A stretch of 64,000 nt of DNA, taken from positions 1,290,372-1,354,371 of the forward strand of contig JAYKAV010000944.1 in NCBI GenBank assembly GCA_035582835.1. Direction: 5' to 3'. This DNA is from Phoebastria nigripes. Lineage: Eukaryota; Chordata; Aves; Procellariiformes; Diomedeidae. The notes beneath the pieces were generated by a model, which had not been told where the DNA came from, searched no databases, and saw nothing but the letters and a program-made list of their open reading frames with translations. A program made the position numbers and the translations under genes. Below are positions 38,953-62,900 of the stretch, in pieces (position 1 is the first letter of the stretch; the number at the start of each line of letters is the position of its first letter).

Positions 38953-41900
38953 TTCATATGGTTAAACCTTCATACCCCAAAAGAGGTGTCTGCACGCAGA
39001 TTGCCTATTGGGGATGGGCCCTGGCTTACACTAACTCCTGAGCCATACCTGCTCTTTGAGTCGGTTCTAGCTGGACTGGACCAACACCATGCTCACTGAC
39101 AATTGAGCAGGCAGAGCCAACCCTTGGCAAGCCACGTGCCAAAGCCACCAAAGCTGTGGCTGGAATTGGCAGCATGGGAAGGGGNACAGGGCAGTTTAAC
39201 AAGCTGCCGGTTTCACAGGATGAGCGTAATAGCATTAAGAACTTGATCCCTCTGATTTGGTTAAAAGCCTTGCAACAGGCTTCCAATTTTAATTCACCTG
39301 TGGGACAGGCTTTTNTCTAAAAGCCCAGTCCCAGCAGCTTCCAGGGTGGCAAAGGACATGCTGAGCATGCCAAGGTGGTCACATCTGAAAGGCCAGAAGG
39401 TCCTCGGCTGTATCTCAGACTGAGCAGCCACAGCCTGGGGCATCCCACGTCTCATTTTCCACCTTATAATCAAAGGATAATTGTTCTAACTACCTTTCTG
39501 GAGTGGTAGGAAGGAGCTGACCTTTGCAGATCTCCACAGAGCACTGCTAACAGTGTTCCTGCTTCCCGTTGAGTTGCCTCCTTAGCTACCCAGGTTGCAA
39601 GCTAAAGCAGTTGGAGGAAACTCCCTCTGCCTCCCCGAGCAATCCCCATCCTAAAGAAATCCCCTCNTAGCACATGGCATTTTTGGAGCCGCTCCTTCCT
39701 ATCCACATTGTTCCCTGGGAGGAGAGACAATGATCTAAGAATGCAAAGCTCTTGAAAGCCCTCCAGAAAGCTGCAATTTATGAGCAGCCTGTTCCAACTG
39801 GCAGAGGGAAATTGTCAGTGGAACAAAAACATTGTGTAATAGCCCCCCTCCTCCTCCTCCCCTTCCGAGAGCAGGGGGCGGGGGGCAAGGCAGCCACCAG
39901 GGAGAGGGGGTGTTGGGGAAGGGGCAGTGGTGAAGCACTGGGCATCTTCCACCAACATCTCAGGGCTTGGGCATTGCAGACCTCTCGCGGTGGCTGACCC
40001 AGAGCGTTTTGCAGCACATTGAGATGCTGAAGGCAACGGTGACCAGGATGGTTTGGCTGCCCCAAGGATCAGACCACAGGGACTCTGCACCATCCACCTT
40101 TTGCAAGGATGGGGCAAGTCCAGGTCTTGGCTGCTCTGAATGATGGGTGCATGGAGCTGGTGTCTTGGTCCTTCTTCATAAAATAGATTGAAAGGATGAG
40201 AGATGAAAGCCTGAAATCAAGAGTTTGCCCCAAATCTGATCATCGCTTACCTTAAAATCCACATCCAACCATTGCGGCTTGGGGCCCAGCTTCACATGAG
40301 TGAGTGCAGTCATCCGAGGCTCAGGGGTGTCCCCTGGTCNGAGAAGGGAGAGAGGTGCTGTTAATCAGCTTTCCAGATTTCCCGGGACGCATGGAGACCG
40401 GTGAGGATTTCAGGAGCGGTTTGCACATCTTTTGGTGCTGCTCCTCCTTTGGGCTGCTGCATGACTCCTCTGGACTCCAATGCCCAAGGGGTGATTTCTC
40501 CCTGAGGTTTTGGGATGCCTCTCTCCTTTTTGNGTATCTCCTCAGACACGGCACTTGGTTGTAAAACGTGCAGCGAGGGAAGCGAGTNTGACTCTGGTTT
40601 CGGTGTGTAGCCTGCCACCTCCTCCTTGCAATCCTTTTTTTTCTTTCCCCCCGCTTCTGTCTTCCTTGTTCTAAAATAAAACNCACTTAGCAGACAGTGT
40701 CAGTCTGTGAAAAAAGCACAAGGTGCTGGGAATACTCTAGCTGGGTTTTTATTCCATATATATGTATAAAAAAGAGGTTAGACTGTNATAGCTGAAATAC
40801 CGTGTAGCAGAGGAAATCTGAAAATTCAGTCTTTAAGTCCTTAAACGTGTCATTCCCTGGCTTTCCTGGTGTAAGCGGGACCTATTGGGGCATTTCTGTG
40901 ATGATATCTCTATTGAATTTCACTAAGGGTTATATGGAGGCAATTGTGGGAGACGTCAAAATACAAATCACTCACTGATTATATGATAGCACTTCCCAGT
41001 GCCAAAAGAGTGAGGAATGAGACACTCTCCTAGGAACAATGACCCTTTTCATCTTTGCTGCATTGGGGCTGTGACAGACGAGCAAGGTCTTGTCCATTAG
41101 TACGTCGTGGCAGACCATGCCAGGGAGCGTGGCCAGTTGACCGTAAGTTAAAATGTGTAAAATTGCTTTGTGATTCCTCTTAATTGACCCAAAGGAAGTC
41201 AGAAATCAAGCTGGGCCAATTCATTTTTAACTGATTTCTTCATGCTGAAATACATATAGAGCTTTGGGTTGACTAAAACTTCAGGGATTNGGTCTAGCTA
41301 GATGAATGGCTGATACCCACCGAAAGAGAGAAAGTGGAAAAGTTTCATTAAGGCTATTTCAGGGAAAATATTTTGAATGTTCATTACAAAACAATGTTTG
41401 AATGAAAATGAGGTGTTAATGGTTTCAGTTTTAAATTAAGATTTTTAGAACTGTTTTAAGTAAAAGCAAAATGTAACCAATTAAAATGCTAGACTGACTC
41501 CCCCCATCCAAAATTTGCATATACATGAGCTTTTTCGGGCAAGAAAATATAATCTGAAATTTGGTCTTCTAGTTAGCCTGGAGAAATCTGTGGTCTTCCA
41601 GTCTGGCCATCTAAATTAAAAATGCAGTTAATTATTTATATGGACTAGTCTCAAACTTGCTCTTTAATTTCAGCAAGGAACATGTCTCACTGCTCGGTGG
41701 CTGTGGACAACCCTTGAATCAATGTCCCGTAGATCCCTGCTTCAAATAGACGGAGCAGCAGCCAACTCCGCAATGCCGCTGGTGCTCCAGATGGAGATAC
41801 CACGGCCCTGATTTGGTGATCCACACATGTGGTCACATTAAAGGGTATTTTCAGGATGGACCCCAGAACCATCAACCTTGGTTGCCACCAGCCTTTCTCT

Positions 41901-42940
41901 GCAGGCATCGTAGGTCACCTAGGAAAGGGGCTCTAAGCCACTTGTATGAGGAGAGGAACCGGCACTCAAGAGCATGAATCATCTCATTGCAGACAGCTGA
42001 GACCTGGTGGCTCCTTTCTGGGCATTTTGTGGTGGGAGCAGTGANCTGAACTCATGTTTCTCAAGGCCCACGCAACCTTTGGATGACTCGGGTTTTTTAA
42101 ACAAAAAGTCCAGCAAAAATCAGACATACTTCTATTTATTTTTCTTCCCTAACCTGATATATTTTTAAGTGCCTGGACCCACTTTTGACTCAGTGGCTGA
42201 CTAACAAAACAGCACCTAGCATAAAAGAATGAGATTTTTTTTTTTTTGGCTTTCTTTCCCATACATTTTTGTCCAAATACGTAATAAGTGTTCCCACCTT
42301 AGTTTCTTCCCATCTCCTCCAGGCTGCAAGGCAGAGCGATTGCTGATGGATCCATAGGGGTGTCCCAGTGATGTGTATGGATAGAGAAACCTGACTGGAA
42401 AACTTGCATACCTGTAAACCTTGAACACACCAGACTGGTGCTTCCCCGACNGCTCTCCAGGCAGAGCTGGAGCCACTGAACACAGTGAGAGACCAGAGGC
42501 AGAAATCAATACAGAGATAATTTTATAATTAAAAAATTGTGCATTTCAACAAACAGCTGGCAGTTATAACCATCCCCCATTCCACTTAATGCAGAAAATA
42601 CATGTCTGGAACCCAGACGTCTGATATTTCTAATGCCACATATAATGACCTCCTAAGACTGTGCTTGTACTAACCTCCTGCATTTAGCTACCAGACAAGA
42701 GCCCAAAGGCAGGTCCACCCTATAGTTGACTCTAGCTGATCCTAGAGAGAACCAGTCCCCCTCTTCCAAGGCATTATTTTCACTGAAAAGTTGTCATTGC
42801 TATCTTTTGATCGAAAATGCCTCTGAAAATCAACATGTGGGACATGAATTGATTTTTTTTTTATTAAAAAAGTAAACAAAGAGGAATTTTAATGAGATTT
42901 TTCTTTTTTTCTTTTTCAAGATGTCCATGGGGAAATAAGG
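38953..42940. other. Intergenic or FAM167A 3' UTR, no supported gene
   Basis: No exon is recognised. The segment from 38.4 to 40.8 kb is unusually rich in isolated N bases. AT-rich sequence at 40.7-42.9 kb contains several TTTATT words (minus-strand AATAAA), for example near 40748 and 42128. Any of these could end the FAM167A transcript, whose 3' boundary I cannot place. Confidence 0.45.
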
Positions 42941-43099
42941 CTATTTCTCTACTAGTAAACTAAACGACATCGTGGCTGGTTGCCTTGTCCAGAGGCCAAC
43001 TGACAGTCTGGCCACAACCCAATTAAACCTTCACTGTCTGGGCAGTGCAAGATTCAGCACCCAGGCACAGCACTGATGAACCTACTGGTATAGATAGAG
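42941..43099 (+). repeat. Unnamed short interspersed element (copy C, best preserved)
   Basis: About 159 bases bounded by imperfect inverted ends. The left is CTATTTCTCTACTAGTAAAC then TAAAC (42941-42965). The right, GATGAACCTACTGGTATAGA then TAGAG (43075-43099), is its reverse complement at about 16 of 25 positions. Internal words TGGCTG, TGTCCAG and CAACTG match copy B in order. This structure would fit a small non-autonomous DNA transposon, but no target-site duplication is evident and I cannot name a family. Confidence 0.45.
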
Positions 43100-45052
43100 C
43101 TCCAGTGCCCAAAATACCTCCTTCCTTAGCAGAAAGAAATGATACTTAGTGAGCTTTGAAGTGGAGGGGGAGGCATCACCGAGGGGTTACATACTATGGG
43201 AGATAGAGGACTGAACTCAGCTCCAGAGTCCATGCCAGTCCCCAGCCCCATGTGGCTATGAACCTCTTTGTGATGTTAATTTGTTCCTCCCACGGAGACT
43301 TGTGGAGGCAGATGAATTATTTGTCTTCTCTGCATCAACCTAAGCTCTCTGTGAAAACCCCAAGTCTTGAAGCCTCATTCAAGCATCTTCCCAGGCACGG
43401 CAGAGTCTTGTCGGCTTCTGGTTCACGTCACGTTTGGGAACAAAGACGTGGGTCCACCACTCAGCCTCCCGAGAGAGGCATCCTGCGGGCTCACATGCAC
43501 ACACACAACAACTTATGCACACACAGAGCTTACAGACACAGTCAGGTACAGGCACGTCAACACAGCCACACAGCTTTCAGCTCAGCACTGGCTTGCATCT
43601 CCTGCTCATCCCCAGGGCTTGGGCTGGTGCTGCGTGGACACAGTCACGTTCACTCAGCCGCAGAGCTCTCTCCTCGGGCATGCGGCGGAGAGCAGAACTG
43701 GGCTGGGGCGATGGGTTGAGAGATTGCACTGCTCTGACACGGTCAGGAGAGGTGTTGGCACAGGAGGGAGAGCCTAGAGGCACCCACACTCCCTCTAGAC
43801 AGACTGTCTTGGGTGCCAGGTGTCCCAAGATTGCCATGGCTAGACCTCTTGAGTCCCTGTCCTTGCTGGGCTACACCACGGGTGTCTCTGCCCTCCGTGC
43901 CACGTACAGGCAGGTGTGCAGCTGTGTGCACTGAAAGGCAAGAAAATATAGCATCCATCTTACATACTGCCAAGCAGGGAGGGAATCCCATGTGTTTGCT
44001 GCAGGTCCAAAGCTCATCACAGCAATATTTCTCCCTTTAATTTTATAGTCATGCTTTACGTTCATTACACAAAATTCCCTTTTCTCCTCTTGAAGATCCT
44101 TTCTCTGACGGATGTGTGTTGCTACAGAGGATCCAGGATTTGCTGGTGCTGCTGTTGGGGAAATGTCAGCCTGGGGTGATTTCTCTGGTATGAGACGTCT
44201 TGGCTGTAAGTTACCTCCTTTACCTTACTGCTTGCAGGGGGTAACCACACGGTGTCTTGTGGCCACTGCTGACAAGATCAGGAACACGTATCGCTCTGGG
44301 TATAACTTCTAGGGCACACAGGCGACTTCTGGCTGGCTGGAGTCTCTATATAAATGTGTCCATAATCTATACCACAGGCAAAATCAAGCTAGAGTACACT
44401 GGACTCAATGGAGCAAGTCAACAAACACATCTTCTCACCACTTCCTGGAGCTGCATACCATTTAACCCACAGTCCCTCACCTGCTGGGAGGGCTCCTTTC
44501 CACTGGAAATCAGCTTCCTACCTGAAATAGCCCCATGGACCCTGTGCTTGGGCCAGCAGAGGCTGAAGATCGATGCCCAAAGAGACATCCAGGGAGAAGA
44601 GTGACTCTGAAGANACGGCTCTAGTCTGGGAGGAGGTAAAGGGGAAGGAAAAAGGGATTTTGCTTTGCTTTGTGGTTGATCTTTGACACACCNCTCCTTT
44701 GATTTCTGAGTACAAACAGCTACATTGGAACTGCATTCTCTTAGTTACAGTGGGGGGAAAAGAAGGAGAAGGGACTTTGCAAAGGAGCAGGCTAAGTGCA
44801 CATGTTGGGTTCAGATGCTCTCCACACTTCCTCTGTGCTGGTCCTGTCTTCTCAAAGAGCATCTCCGTGCCATCTCAGTGCCCAGCTCTGCTGCTCTGCC
44901 CTGCCACCAAGACCAGCTGTGGGTTCCCTGTTTGCTCCTGTTCCCTCTGCCCCTCTTTGGCCTCTTTTCACCCAGCCGTCAGGCGGAGAGAGCCCTGGCG
45001 CTGCCCAGTCCTCTCTCTCTTTCTCCCCCATCCTTCCCTCTTCTCCCCCCCT
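43100..45052 (-). other. Probable FAM167A 3' UTR and downstream flank
   Basis: Non-coding sequence directly 3' of the FAM167A stop codon on the minus strand. At least part must be 3' UTR. No clear minus-strand polyadenylation site could be chosen. It includes a CA-rich stretch at about 43490-43575 (ACATGCACACACACAAC and similar) and, next to the stop, a dense + strand pyrimidine tract (45009-45054). Confidence 0.45.
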
Positions 45053-56193
<11,141 letters not shown>

Positions 56194-56363
56194 CCTCTCT
56201 GGGAGTCAAAAGGCATAGGGGTGGGCTGCAAAAGACCAGGGACGGGGATGGGAAACCCTCAAGGTTTGACCAGGTATCACAGCGTGCCAAACACAGCTCC
56301 TCGGAGGACAGCCGCGGCGGTGGTGGCTCCCGCTCAAGCACCACACCGGTCTTGGACGAACAC
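56194..56363 (-). other. FAM167A: FAM167A 5' UTR part of first coding exon
   Basis: Upstream of the ATG on the minus strand, a good acceptor (CTGCTTTTCTTGTAG, minus strand, ending at 56364) marks the likely start of this exon at 56363. That leaves 170 bases of 5' UTR and implies at least one noncoding exon further right. The segment includes a GC-rich piece with CCGCGGCTGT-type words (56310-56325). The boundary is predicted from the splice consensus only. Confidence 0.55.
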
Positions 56364-56891
56364 CTACAAGAAAAGCAGAAGGTTGGTTTCCAGTTTGAGA
56401 AGGAAAAGGGAGCAAGAGAAGAGAGACGGCTCTTGCTGTAGCGGAGGGAGCGAGGGCTTTGGGAGAGGCACAGTGCCAAGGTGCTCCTGGGAAGTGTTAC
56501 CTCACCTCAGCTATCTGACTGCTTTTGGGGCAGGAACAGACAGGCTCGGGCTTTTAGGGAAGCTCTGGTTACCTACATCTCCGATCTTAACTCAAGGGGC
56601 CATGAAAGGGTTGCCAGGGAGGCCAGGACACATTCACAGACCCCTCTGGAGCTGTATCACAGAACCCGATGTCCTCTGGAGACAGCAATGGTTGTTGCTG
56701 GGGGTCGGGGTGTCTATGCATGCTGTTTTGCTGATTTCCTGGCTCACAAACCTACATCTTTCCACTTGGGCAAAACAGGACCAGGTGAAGTAAGACAACC
56801 CACATTTCTCCCAAGAGTTTGAGCCAAAAGGAGAGCTGGGAAAAGTGGCTTCCCCCCAGCGCTTTTGCCTCGGTAAGGGTGAATCTGGGCA
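56364..56891. other. FAM167A 5' intron, no exon seen
   Basis: Sequence directly upstream of the FAM167A coding exon. Open frames on the + strand (such as 56221-56793) are antisense shadows or chance. No noncoding first exon could be assigned. Confidence 0.5.
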
Positions 56892-56932
56892 NNNNNNNNN
56901 NNNNNNNNNNNNNNNNNNNNNNNNNNNNNNNN
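56892..56932. other. Assembly gap (41 N)
   Basis: A run of N in the FAM167A upstream region. Content and true length are unknown. Confidence 0.98.
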
Positions 56933-59900
56933 TTTGTGTTTAGGTCTAGGTTTGCTAAAGATGCCAATCTGCAGCCATAAGATTCAGCTCCCTCTGGTCC
57001 AGCAGGCTCAGGGCAGGAGCATGGTCCCCAGCCAAGTGTGGGAGTAACTGGGGTACTGGCACTGCTTGGGTCCAGATGCCTGCGCTCAGCTTTCCATCAC
57101 TGGACATGTCCAGTCTGGGAATGGTCCCAATGGTCCCCTTGAAAACACCCTGGTGGAGGACTAGCACAGAGTCCTGGGAAAACTCCTAGCTCCTCCTGCC
57201 ATGGGCTGTGGACTTGGAGAAGCTGTGCCCACCACCAAAGCTGCCTCCGTGGGACCTGGTGGGACAGAGGACTCTAACAACTCCGCAAGAGTTAAGCTCA
57301 GGCAGCTTCTGCATTCATTTGATGGTAGGATCAGATAAGAGGCTTTCTCAAGGTTGTAAGCTCATCTATGGCTGCGCTCTCGTCTACATGTCGAACACAA
57401 AACAAACCACTTTTTTGCCTGCCTGNTAACATGCCCAGCCAGGACATATGCAGCTTTCTAGCTGGATGCACTAAAGCACAGCAATATGAGTTACTCAGCC
57501 ATTCTTTTCCCTGCTATTTGCGCCCACAAAGACGTGTGTAACTCTGAAATCCAGACCATAATTATGCCTCTCCAACCTTTTCAGTAAGAAGATTCAATTT
57601 AAAATAAACACCATCAGAGAGCAAGATTTATCCCACAATTGTGTGCAGGCACATGAACTGAACAAGGAGTTGATAATATACACACAGACAGTCTGGGGGT
57701 GGAGAATTAGTCATGTTGCGGTCTTGTTCCTGCTCCTATTTATGTTAATGAGAGTTTTACGGTGAGCGGGAGCAAACACAGATACTATATCAGGTCAAAG
57801 CCAACAGCTCTCATGCCTGGAGCAGCAACAATTTTCCTTCTTCTGTTGAAAAATAGATCATATGGAGGGGAAAGCAGAGGGCTGCCCTGTTGGATAGTCA
57901 GGTCCTGCACCAGCTCTTGCATGGATGCTCTGCAGAGCTGAGGGCATGTTGATGAATTTCACTTGCCTCCAGCTCCAGCTTACTGAAATCAATAAAGGGA
58001 AACACCTAATGACTTTAAGGACCTCACCTCTGAGCTTTTTTTCTGTCCATTGAGATGGAGATTGCTAGGTGTGGCCAAAACCAGCAGCCCAAGAGAGTCT
58101 GCTGCAGCTCCACACTGGGCTACTGGATTTGCTAACCCCTAGCAAAGATAATATTTTTATTGTAAGGCTGACTTTTCTGAATGCCACAGCTACAAAGCAA
58201 AGCCCTCGCAAACTCTTTTGTCTTGTGTCTTCAGCATGTATAAAATCCTCAGGGTGGAAAAGGCCCTTGCTGTTTGAGCCCTGGGTACAGCTCAGTTAGC
58301 ATTTAAAGCATTGGACCATGAAAACAGGACAGCAGTTTGGAGCATCCCCTTTGTCACGACCCCGCTGCTATGTCTTCTTCCCCATTACCGCCTCCCAGCA
58401 GCTTTGGAAGGATTTGATTTTTCTACCCTAAAAGCGGCATCGATCCAACCCAACCTTCACCTCCTCCCTGGTGCAACATGAAATTTCTCATTCACTCTGT
58501 AGGGACACCCCCTAAATAGGCACGTCTCTTCCCCAGCCTGTCCAAACTCAAAAATGACAGAAAGGAGCCACCTCTAACTTCCTATCGATACCTTGGACTT
58601 GGGTCACAGACCTGCTGTAGAAAAAGAGATTCTGAAAGTGGTAAGCATGTGAAAAATGTCTGTGCGCGAGGCTATAATACAAATCTGTTTCCTGCCTGAG
58701 AGCTACCTAATTGCCAGGAACAAACGTGGCCTCTAGCTCAAATCAACAGACTCCCAGTCTCCCTGCCCCAGACTCAGTTTCCCCCTAGGCTGGCCTGTGC
58801 AAGGGAATTTAAGTGATTAACCCTTGATTTGTCTTCATTATCACACTTACCAGGCTCAGGGCATTCATGCCATGCCTAATTAGGGGTAACAGGAGTTTGG
58901 CACCAAAATGGGGTGAGGGTCTGCTCCCACCTCACTAAGACCCTTTGCTCAGGGGTTTCCCCCTTCCCTTGCATGAACCCTATCAATCCTGAAGGACGCA
59001 TCAGGTCACCAAGATGANAAAAAACCCCTTAATTCCTTTGTTGGGTTAGGTTTCCATCGGAGAAGTCAGCTTAACTGACCTACCCTGCAAGCTGTAATGC
59101 AAAGGGATTAGCAGAAGCACACATCCAGGATGGAGAAATAACAGAACTGTCAAACTGGATTGGCTGTGAAGTCCAAGACTCACCAAGCTGCCATACCCTG
59201 AGGTTTGGCTTTTGCATGGTTGCAGGTCAGCAATGCAAATCCTGCTCTCTCCCACGCCAGACACACCTTGTGAGGCTCATGGGGTGTCCTATGCTCTAAG
59301 AAACCAGGTTCAGCGGCACAATCTGCCACCACGACTTCCCACTGCAGCCATTCCTCCAACCCTGAAGCAGATGCAGAAGACCTGTCCCCATCACACACCC
59401 TCAGACATCCCTGTCCATGCATTAGAGCAGGGGATCAGGAGACCCATGTGAACATCCCCTGACAAACCAGGTGTGATGGGGCAAGTACTAGGAGGTAGAG
59501 GGAGGTGTACAGGGGTGTGAGAAAAGCTTTGCTTTATTGTCACTGATGATGAATAACAATAAATTCAGATGCTGTTCATGGTCAAAAGGGAGATCGCACA
59601 AAATGATGCTAGGCACAGCCTTTTACCCTGAAGGAATTTTACGTGCCTGAGAAGTTNTATACATCTGTACCTTCCCCATCAGCTCTCTGTGCCCTGGTCA
59701 GCTTTGAACATGAGGCATTCATGAAGCAGTATTTGTTGGTATGTGCTGGACCAGGGCAGCGCAGGTACAGCCTGTTAAATTAAGGGCTGTAAGTAAGGAC
59801 ACACGGTGCTTTGGAAGGTCACACGCTAGGGAACAAGACGTCTAGGAGAAGAAAGAAAAAAAAGAAGGGAGAAACACTCAGCATGGAAATGAGAGGGAAA

Positions 59901-62900
59901 AAGCAGAATAAATAAAACTGACAGCCAAGGCAGAGGTGTGGGGAGCAAATTATTCTGCTCCCTTCACTGTTCCTGGTGGACTTCAGCTTACTGTAATACC
60001 ATTTCTTATTGCAGAGGAGCAGCAGTGATTGTAAGAGTCTATATTACTCTGCTCGTCTAGTCTCTGAGAAGAAAAAAGAGCCTCAGTATGAGATAAAGCC
60101 TAGGCAGAGGCAAGTCCTTTTGCAGGATGAAGGGATGCCCGCATGGCACTTCTGGCAGAGGTAATGGTTCAGTCTGTTAATGACCTTCAAAAAGCACTTC
60201 AGTCCCTTTTATGCCTCAATTTCCCCCTCACTGAGTAGGCAGTTCATGCAACCGGCCTTCAGGAAAAAAAGCTCTGAGGATCTTCAGAGATGTGCAGAGA
60301 TTCACCTGTGGTATCTTCAGGTCTCTCATCTCATCCGGGTCCCCATGCTCTGACTATAATGAGTGCAGGGACACCCTCTATGATCCATGAAGTTTGGGAT
60401 GTGGATCCTCTGACTGTTTGCAAGGCATTTGCTCCAAGGGTTTGCANAGGTGTCACCCTGTGGACCATGCAGATATCCCTTGATCTCCTACAGAAGAAAA
60501 CCCTAGAGTAAATTGCACCTGCTAACACCATCATTGAGCTCTGTAGGTCCTAGTGAGTAAGGAGGACNCTGAGCCTGAAACAGCAGACTGAAGAAATATC
60601 GAGGTGGAGCAAGAGGTAGGGGGACGGTGCCTGGTGGGCATACCCCGTGCAGGGAAAGCCGTGTTTGCTTTCCTTCTCAGCAGAGCAAAAAGACGGGGAT
60701 GGGGTGGGGATGGCTGACCCCCCCGGAGGTCTGCAGCAGGTTGACAGCCGGGCAGCGAGGAGGAGATGCCTGTGCAAGAGGGTTGCCATAGCAATGGAGT
60801 AGTAAGGGAGGACTCCGACTGCTGCACAGTGGTGGATGGAGGCTCCAGAGCATCCTCCAGGCAGCGAAGACGCCAAGGCCCCAGCCAGCGGATGAAGGGA
60901 GNAGATACCCATCTGGGTCAACACCGCAGCTCCCTGGAGCTGGTGGTTCCCTTTCAGGGAGGCAGTACATGAATAACTCCTTTCCCCATGCCAAAATGAC
61001 CTCACTCAGGAGAGGAGCTGCTGTGCTGTGTGGGCTTTGGTGAGCTCAGGCTCTTCCTCACCCTGGGGTCCCCTGCCACAGCCTCCCCAAGCAGCATGGC
61101 TGTAGCACGCTGCTCTGCACAAGGCTTCCACAGAGACGGAGAGCAAATCGCTCCCCTGGCCGTCCCACAGACTCAGAGGAGAGTCAATCTCCCTGGGTTA
61201 TATTATCCAGCATTTGGACACCTGATCCCTTTCCGTAGCACCTGAAATCTGCTCCTGCAGAAAACCAATCTGGTTCCCAAATACCTCTCACCTGTCCCAA
61301 AGTGACCTTCAGCCTCCCTCCCCACAAAAAGAGAAGACTCCAGCAGCCTGAAGATCTGCCCGATCCTGAATCCAGGACTCCCTCCAGGGCAGAGGCCCCT
61401 GCTGAAATTGGTGCTGTCAGGATCAGATGCTCTCTGCCTACTCAGAATGGTTGGGGCAGGATGGAAGGGGGTCTGTCCATGCAAGGCTGGAGAGGTCATG
61501 GCAGAGCCCCCAGCCCTCAGTTAGTGCCCACTGGACCTAGGGTCCATGGAGACCTCCTGGCCACACTCATGTGGGCTGTGAGCTTGGCCTTTCTTCCAGA
61601 GGCAAGACGAAGACACCAAAGTGACCAAGCTGGGCATCATAAGCAGGAGCACATGTCCAGGTCTGGTAACTCTTCCTTCAGACCTCCTTGCAGGGCTGCC
61701 CACGTTGGCTGTGTCCCTTCACACACACAGAGACTGACTTCCAGCCTAACACATGACAAAAGCCCAGGGAGGAGCCGAGTTTCTGTCCCAGGGTTTGATC
61801 CAGAATGCAATGCCCTTGCAGGGGTTTGGAGAGGTGGTCACAGAGCTGCCCCATGCCGTGGGCTGAGATACAGGTACAGCACCTGGCTTAATGGGATCCT
61901 GAGTGCACCTGGATATTCCTGCCCATTTACTGCCACGAACAAACCCCTAGAAGACCTCCCAGACAACTCGGATGCTAAGGTCAGCAGCAGGGAAGCAGCC
62001 CATCCTGCTGCTTCAGCCCTTCAGATGTAGACGTGGCATTCATGGACACACAGGGGCAAGAGGGAAGAAGTGGAGCTTTCCATTTATGTATGACCTGGAG
62101 CAGGGTGAGGGTTCACCCTGGCACATCCTTCTGCCCAAAAGACCCCCAGACAGACCCCCAAACAGTGCAATGAAGGGAGGAGGGGAGAGCAGTGGGTGAC
62201 TGCAGCCAATCCACCAGCCTGACAAGAGGAGCAGAGCAGAAGTGCAGAGATAACAGGGGACCAGTTTGCACTCCCTGCCCTAAAGTATTTCTCCCAGGCT
62301 GATCTCCAGCATCACTAGTAGAGTCAGAACCTGCTTCAATAAATACATCTGCCCCTTCCTGCCTAGCTGCACCTTGTCCCTCCTGCCTCCCCTGCACGAA
62401 ATCGAGCAGGCTCCTTTCGAGGCAGCAGGACTGAGATAGCTGTCTGCTTTAGATGGACCCTGGCAGCTCCATTTTCAGACCAGCTCAGCTCCCATCGATC
62501 AGCAGATTTCCAGCGGTCAGGTGGAAATCCTGCATGAAGATGGGCCTTGCCAGATATTTGGCATTCCCGCAAACCAGTCTTCCTGTGAGTGGGAAGCTTT
62601 TGCAAACTGGGAAGCTGGAGGGGGTCAATGCTCTCAGCCCATCAGCCAAAACCAGGTATAATCACTCTTAGAGGGGAAAGGGATTAAAGAGCAGCAGCAA
62701 AGGCAAGTTTACACCCTCTTGGTGAAGACACCCTGTCCACCCTAGTCATCTTCTGGTAAGGTCTGTTGTGGTGAAGGGAGCCACGGATTATGGGCAAGGG
62801 TTGCCTCTCCATGCACTGCCCCAGGGTCCTAGCAGGTTTTGGGACCTAATCCTGGAGATGGCATGCCTAACTTGTCCCCAGAGATACCCCCGAAGGACCT

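Noticed and set aside
60590..61000. Possible CpG-island promoter for FAM167A
   Set aside because: G-rich, but CpG content is modest and no first exon or start element could be identified.
61302..62030. Longest intergenic open frame on + strand (242 codons)
   Set aside because: Low-complexity Ser/Pro/Arg composition, no recognised domain or signal, and overlapping frames on the other strand are also long. This is expected by chance in GC-rich DNA.
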